Notes under the pieces: model-generated
What the model was told of the DNA's origin: nothing
Databases searched by the model: none
The model's input: only the letters and a program-made list of their open reading frames with translations
NCBI GenBank assembly: GCA_934631025.1
Contig: CAKTXR010000081.1
Coordinates: 1 to 9,540, forward strand
DNA length: 9,540 nucleotides
Origin: an uncultured Clostridia bacterium
GTDB taxonomy: Bacteria > Bacillota > Clostridia > Christensenellales > Aristaeellaceae
Direction: 5' to 3'
Position numbers and translations under genes: made by a program
Shown here: piece by piece, positions 7,247 through 9,540 of the stretch
Numbering within the stretch: the stretch's first letter is position 1
How the letters are laid out: each line of letters begins with the position of its first letter

Positions 7247-7306
7247 GTGCAGATTATTCGCACGCGTGCGCAAGGGTTGGCCGCGAAACTGCGGTGCGAT
7301 CTGCAC
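7247..7306 (+). other. Branched inverted-repeat structure upstream of the GNAT gene
   Basis: GTGCAGAT (7247-7254) pairs perfectly with ATCTGCAC (7299-7306). Inside are two further hairpins: the 12-nt perfect palindrome CGCACGCGTGCG (7259-7270) and CCGC/GCGG around GAAACT (7281-7294). Together they form a three-way-junction layout in a 190-nt noncoding interval. A 6-bp hairpin GTGCGG/CCGCAC follows at 7312-7333, ending 34 nt before the GNAT start. It could be a leader RNA, a 3' processing site of the preceding gene, or chance in GC-rich DNA. No known riboswitch class was recognised. Confidence 0.4.
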
Positions 7307-7367
7307 ACGGCGTGCGGAAGCGTTATGCCGCACAACATATTATATTGAAGAAAGAGGAGAATCAACC

Positions 7368-7892
7368 ATGCTGGAAAGACTGGACGCGCGCGATTTCGAG
7401 GGCGTGTTCCGCCTGATGGCGCTGAGCTTCCCCGAGGACGAATACCGCACGCGCGAGGGACAGCGCGCCCTCTTTGAGGATCCCGCCTACCGCCTGTACG
7501 GCCTGCGCGATGGAGACGGCGTGAGCGCGCTCTGCGCGGCGTGGACGCTGACGGATACTCTGTTCATCGAGCATCTGGCCGTCGACCCGGCGCGGCGCAA
7601 CGGCGGCGTGGGCGGGCGCTTTCTGGACGCGGTAATCGCCGAAAGCGAGCGCCCCGCCGTGCTCGAGGTGGAGCCGCCTGAAACCGACATTGCGCGGCGG
7701 CGCATCGGCTTTTATCAGCGGCACGGCTTTTTTCTGAACGACTACGAATACTATCAGCCGCCGATGCGCGCAGGGCAGGAGAAGCTGCCGCTGCTGGTCA
7801 TGAGCACCGGCGCGCCGCTCAGCCGCGCCCAGTTCGAAAAGACGCGCGGCGAGCTATACGCGCGCGTGTACAAATATGATGTGAAGGGTTGA
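7368..7892 (+). CDS. GNAT-family N-acetyltransferase
   Basis: 174 aa, a single GNAT domain. These enzymes transfer an acetyl group from acetyl-CoA to an amine on a small molecule or protein. Motif A is clear: FIEHLAVDPARR (66-77) on the beta-4 strand, leading into RRNGGVGG (76-83), the acetyl-CoA pyrophosphate loop, then the helix RFLDAVI. Motif B is RRRIGFYQRHGFF (110-122), giving the usual FYxxxGF signature. The C-terminal part (130-174) contains a basic, Tyr-rich end (ELYARVYKYD). The ATG at 7368 has AGAGGAG about 9 nt upstream; the frame is open further upstream but without a better ribosome site. The 190-nt gap before it suggests its own promoter or regulation. The substrate cannot be deduced. 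Confidence 0.92.
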   Translation: MLERLDARDFEGVFRLMALSFPEDEYRTREGQRALFEDPAYRLYGLRDGDGVSALCAAWTLTDTLFIEHLAVDPARRNGGVGGRFLDAVIAESERPAVLEVEPPETDIARRRIGFYQRHGFFLNDYEYYQPPMRAGQEKLPLLVMSTGAPLSRAQFEKTRGELYARVYKYDVKG

Positions 7893-8059
7893 TGCGCTTC
7901 GCCAATCGCGATGACCGGCGGCCTTGAGACGATCGAGCGCGTTGCAGGCGGCGGGGATGCGGAATATCATCGCGCCGCGGCAGCGCGGACGGCGGTTTGC
8001 CGCGCGCGGGTCGCTTCTTGAAAAATATGGCTGCGCATTTCGCGCGGAAGGGAGCCGTT

Positions 8060-9172
8060 ATGGCCGGAAATATTGTGAGCTATGCCGAGCGGGCGTTCGA
8101 CACGTTCGACGAGCGGCCGTTCAATTCGGTGGACAGTCTGATTCTCGCGTGGTTTTCGTATTTTCATCTGAACGGCGCGTTCGAGGGCGTGTCGGCAGGC
8201 GAGGCGCTAAGTCTGACGCGGCTGTATCGCTCGGAGCTGTTCGACGAGATGTTCCGTGATTTCTGGGACGCGCCGAGCACGCTGCGGCTCTTCGCCGCGG
8301 TGATGGCGAGCCGCCGGTTCCGCGACATGCGCGCGCTTAATTATGTGGAGTCGTTCGACAGCGCGGAGGAGAAGCAGTTCGCCGCGGTGAGCTTCCAGCT
8401 GACCGACGAGCTGGCCTACGTCGCCTTTCGGGGCACGGATTCCTCGCTGATCGGCTGGAAAGAGGACTTCAGCATGGCGTTCAAATCGCCCGTGCCCGCG
8501 CAGGAGAGCGCCGCGCGCTATCTGAGCGAGACGGCGAAGCAGCTGCGCGGCGCGCTGCTGGTGGGCGGCCACTCGAAGGGCGGAAATCTCGCAGTCTACG
8601 CCGCGGCCGAGTGCGACCGCGCGGTGCAGGATCGCATTGCGCGCGTATACTCGCACGACGGGCCGGGCTTTCTGGAGAGCGTGCTTCAGAGCGAGTCGTT
8701 CGGGCGCATTGCCGATCGCATTGAGAAAACGCTGCCGCAGTCGTCGGTGGTGGGGATGCTGCTTGAGCATCAGGAGCGCTACAGCATCGTCAGGAGCAAC
8801 CGCGTGAGCTTTTTGCAGCACGATCCGTTCTCCTGGCAGGTGGAGGGCGGCGCGTTCGTGCCGTTCAGTCATCTCACGTCCGACGCGCTGTATCTCGACC
8901 ACACGATCAGCGCGTGGCTGGCGCAGCTGAGCGAGGCCGACCGCGAGCGCTTCGTCGACGCGCTGTTCGACGTGCTGAACGCCAACGACATATCGACTGT
9001 GGACGAATGGAAGGCGGGCTGGCCGAAGAACGTGCCGGCGGCGGTGCGCGCGCTCTCGCAGATGAATCCCGACACGAAAACGTTCTTCAGCCACACGCTG
9101 CGCGAGCTGGCCGCACTGAGCGTCAAAAACTTCCCCGAACTCCTCGGCCGGCCGGCGGGCAGTGCCCGCTGA
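8060..9172 (+). CDS. DUF2974 / Mbeg1-like alpha/beta hydrolase (lipase-like)
   Basis: 370 aa. AYVAFRGTD (119-127) is the lipase-3-like oxyanion strand, and VGGHSKGGNLAVYAA (168-182) is the nucleophile elbow GxSxG with Ser172. YSHDGPGF (197-204) is the conserved segment after it and may carry a catalytic Asp200. FNSVDSLILAWFSYF (21-35) near the N-terminus is typical of DUF2974 (PF11187). There is no signal peptide, so it is probably cytoplasmic. The family, common in Bacillota, is predicted to be an esterase or lipase, but its physiological substrate is not established. The ATG at 8060 is preceded by GGAAGGGAG at 5 nt spacing; upstream in-frame starts (TTG 7997, ATG 8027) lack such a site. It is 167 nt after the GNAT gene, and repeat element B starts directly after its stop. 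Confidence 0.92.
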   Translation: MAGNIVSYAERAFDTFDERPFNSVDSLILAWFSYFHLNGAFEGVSAGEALSLTRLYRSELFDEMFRDFWDAPSTLRLFAAVMASRRFRDMRALNYVESFDSAEEKQFAAVSFQLTDELAYVAFRGTDSSLIGWKEDFSMAFKSPVPAQESAARYLSETAKQLRGALLVGGHSKGGNLAVYAAAECDRAVQDRIARVYSHDGPGFLESVLQSESFGRIADRIEKTLPQSSVVGMLLEHQERYSIVRSNRVSFLQHDPFSWQVEGGAFVPFSHLTSDALYLDHTISAWLAQLSEADRERFVDALFDVLNANDISTVDEWKAGWPKNVPAAVRALSQMNPDTKTFFSHTLRELAALSVKNFPELLGRPAGSAR

Positions 9173-9176
9173 CACA

Positions 9177-9282
9177 CCGCTTCGCGCGCTGCAACCCGAC
9201 TCCGCGCCGCTTGGGGGCGACCGCAGTGCGGTTTCCTCTCCGCTTCGCGCGCCGAAACCCGACTCCGCGCCGCTTGGGGGCG
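9177..9282 (+). repeat. Tandem duplication of the 43-nt block, period 63
   Basis: The 43-nt GC-rich units at 9177-9219 and 9240-9282 start with CCGCTTCGCGCG and end with GCCGCTTGGGGGCG. The 20-nt linker between them opens with a perfect 13-nt palindrome, ACCGCA G TGCGGT (9220-9232). Copy A at the other end of the window has a single unit. Confidence 0.9.
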
Positions 9283-9330
9283 GCTCGAGTCTGGACGATT
9301 GATATAGTAGGAATCATCGATGTACCGCCC

Positions 9331-9365
9331 GACCCTGCCGAGCATAAATTGGACTCGGCAGGGTC
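9331..9365 (+). terminator. Perfect 12-bp hairpin with short T tail (terminator-like), copy B
   Basis: The arms GACCCTGCCGAG and CTCGGCAGGGTC pair perfectly around CATAAATTGGA and are followed by TTTCCGTG. Loop, closing GACC/GGTC and tail are identical to the hairpin at 15-49, while the inner 8 bp differ by compensating changes. Its position after the DUF2974 gene and its T-side orientation fit a weak intrinsic terminator for the rightward transcripts. Confidence 0.55.
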
Positions 9366-9380
9366 TTTCCGTGTACCCGA

Positions 9381-9540
9381 GTGCTGCGGGGCGTAGTCAC
9401 GCCAATTCGGAGATCGCAGTTATTGCAAGGTTTGGCAAGGCGGTACTCCGCCGCGAACCCAATGAAGAGAGTCCAGAGAGTCGAAGACTCTTTGGCGCAG
9501 TCTGGGGCGCGCAGCCCCAGCGTTCTCCCCGCGGAAAACA
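9381..9540. repeat. Noncoding right edge with GC-rich hairpins
   Basis: I see no credible gene here. There are three inverted repeats: GGCGG/CCGCC around TACT (9439-9452); CCAGAGAGTC with GACTCTTTGG around a GAA loop (9473-9495, 10 bp including one G-T pair); and CTGGGGC with GCCCCAG around GCGCA (9502-9520). The last two, six bases apart, resemble the paired GC-rich hairpins scattered between genes in many clostridial genomes (recalled from general knowledge, not searched). The region runs off the window. Confidence 0.6.

Larger units (their letters stand above)
9173..9380 (+). repeat. Composite 3' repeat element, copy B (after the DUF2974 gene)
   Basis: It starts at the base after the TGA stop. 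Parts in order are CACA plus a 43-nt block (9177-9219), a 20-nt linker (9220-9239), a second copy of the block (9240-9282), a 10-nt joint (9283-9292), a 34-nt spacer, GCCC, a 12-bp hairpin (9331-9365) and the tail TTTCCGTGTACCCGA. Block 1 differs from copy A by one base; block 2 by about three. The spacer has the same length as in copy A but only about 20 of 34 identical bases. Only block 2 keeps the downstream joint, so only it forms the GACTC/GAGTC hairpin (9261-9291). It is noncoding; the function is inferred only. Confidence 0.87.

Noticed and set aside
7315..7346. Sigma-A promoter for the GNAT gene (TATTAT at 7338-7343)
   Set aside because: No acceptable -35 box lies 16-18 nt upstream (the hexamer there is CGGAAG), so only an isolated -10-like sequence is present.
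7893..8059. Possible small gene or RNA in the 167-nt gap before the hydrolase
   Set aside because: I see only short GC-rich self-complementary stretches such as GCGG/CCGC around TTTG, with no ribosome site plus open frame and no clear promoter or terminator.
9177..9282. CRISPR-like repeat-spacer pattern
   Set aside because: There are only two units, the intervening 20 nt contains a palindrome rather than a spacer-like sequence, the units are not identical, and there is no cas gene.
1..9380. Composite transposon bounded by inverted repeats
   Set aside because: The enclosed genes are ordinary chromosomal housekeeping genes, there is no transposase, and the repeats carry gene-end hairpins rather than insertion-sequence ends.
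8914..9396. Short frames across the repeat elements whose translations repeat a peptide like RFARCNPTPRRLGA
   Set aside because: The repetition comes from the 43-nt DNA block, which lies after the stop codon of each upstream gene. The frames have no ribosome sites and overlap real genes, so they are translated noncoding repeat.

Overview
This window is GC-rich bacterial DNA with strong Shine-Dalgarno sites and tightly packed, translationally coupled genes. The gene families (coaD followed by a coiled-coil 'ATPase-like' protein, rsmD, alr, a CapA-type phosphoesterase, an RsmF-type rRNA methyltransferase, and a DUF2974/Mbeg1-like hydrolase) point to a GC-rich member of the Bacillota, class Clostridia, probably an uncultured gut lineage. 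That assignment is inferred from protein families and composition; no rRNA or other taxonomic marker is present.

The layout is symmetrical. A short AT-rich divergent promoter region (about 4372-4585) separates two outward-facing transcription units. Leftward (minus strand) run six genes: alanine racemase (alr), 5-formyltetrahydrofolate cyclo-ligase, a multi-pass membrane protein of unknown function, 16S rRNA methyltransferase rsmD, pantetheine-phosphate adenylyltransferase coaD, and a long coiled-coil protein. Spacings are 3 nt, 39 nt, a 1-nt overlap, a 4-nt overlap and 35 nt, so this is very likely one operon of housekeeping functions: cell-wall D-alanine, folate salvage, ribosome maturation and CoA synthesis. 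Rightward (plus strand) run a membrane-anchored CapA-like protein and an RsmF-like methyltransferase, 9 nt apart. After gaps of 190 and 167 nt come a GNAT acetyltransferase and a DUF2974 alpha/beta hydrolase.

The most unusual content is noncoding. Both outward transcription units end in the same composite element, in the same orientation relative to the gene it follows (1-144 on the minus strand and 9173-9380 on the plus strand). Each copy has a 43-nt GC-rich block, a 10-nt joint, a spacer of exactly 34 nt, and a 12-bp perfect hairpin with an identical 11-nt loop and identical tail. Eight of the 12 hairpin base pairs lie in a segment that differs between copies, and five of those pairs differ with full compensation on both arms. 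This is a covariation signature of a conserved structure, either a dispersed terminator-like 3' element or a REP-like mobile repeat. The right copy carries an extra tandem block and is followed by two more GC-rich hairpins running to the window edge. A second structure candidate is a branched inverted-repeat arrangement (7247-7306) upstream of the GNAT gene. A smaller one is a hairpin plus T7 tract in the leader of the CapA-like gene.

I see no CRISPR array, transposase, tRNA, rRNA or phage gene.
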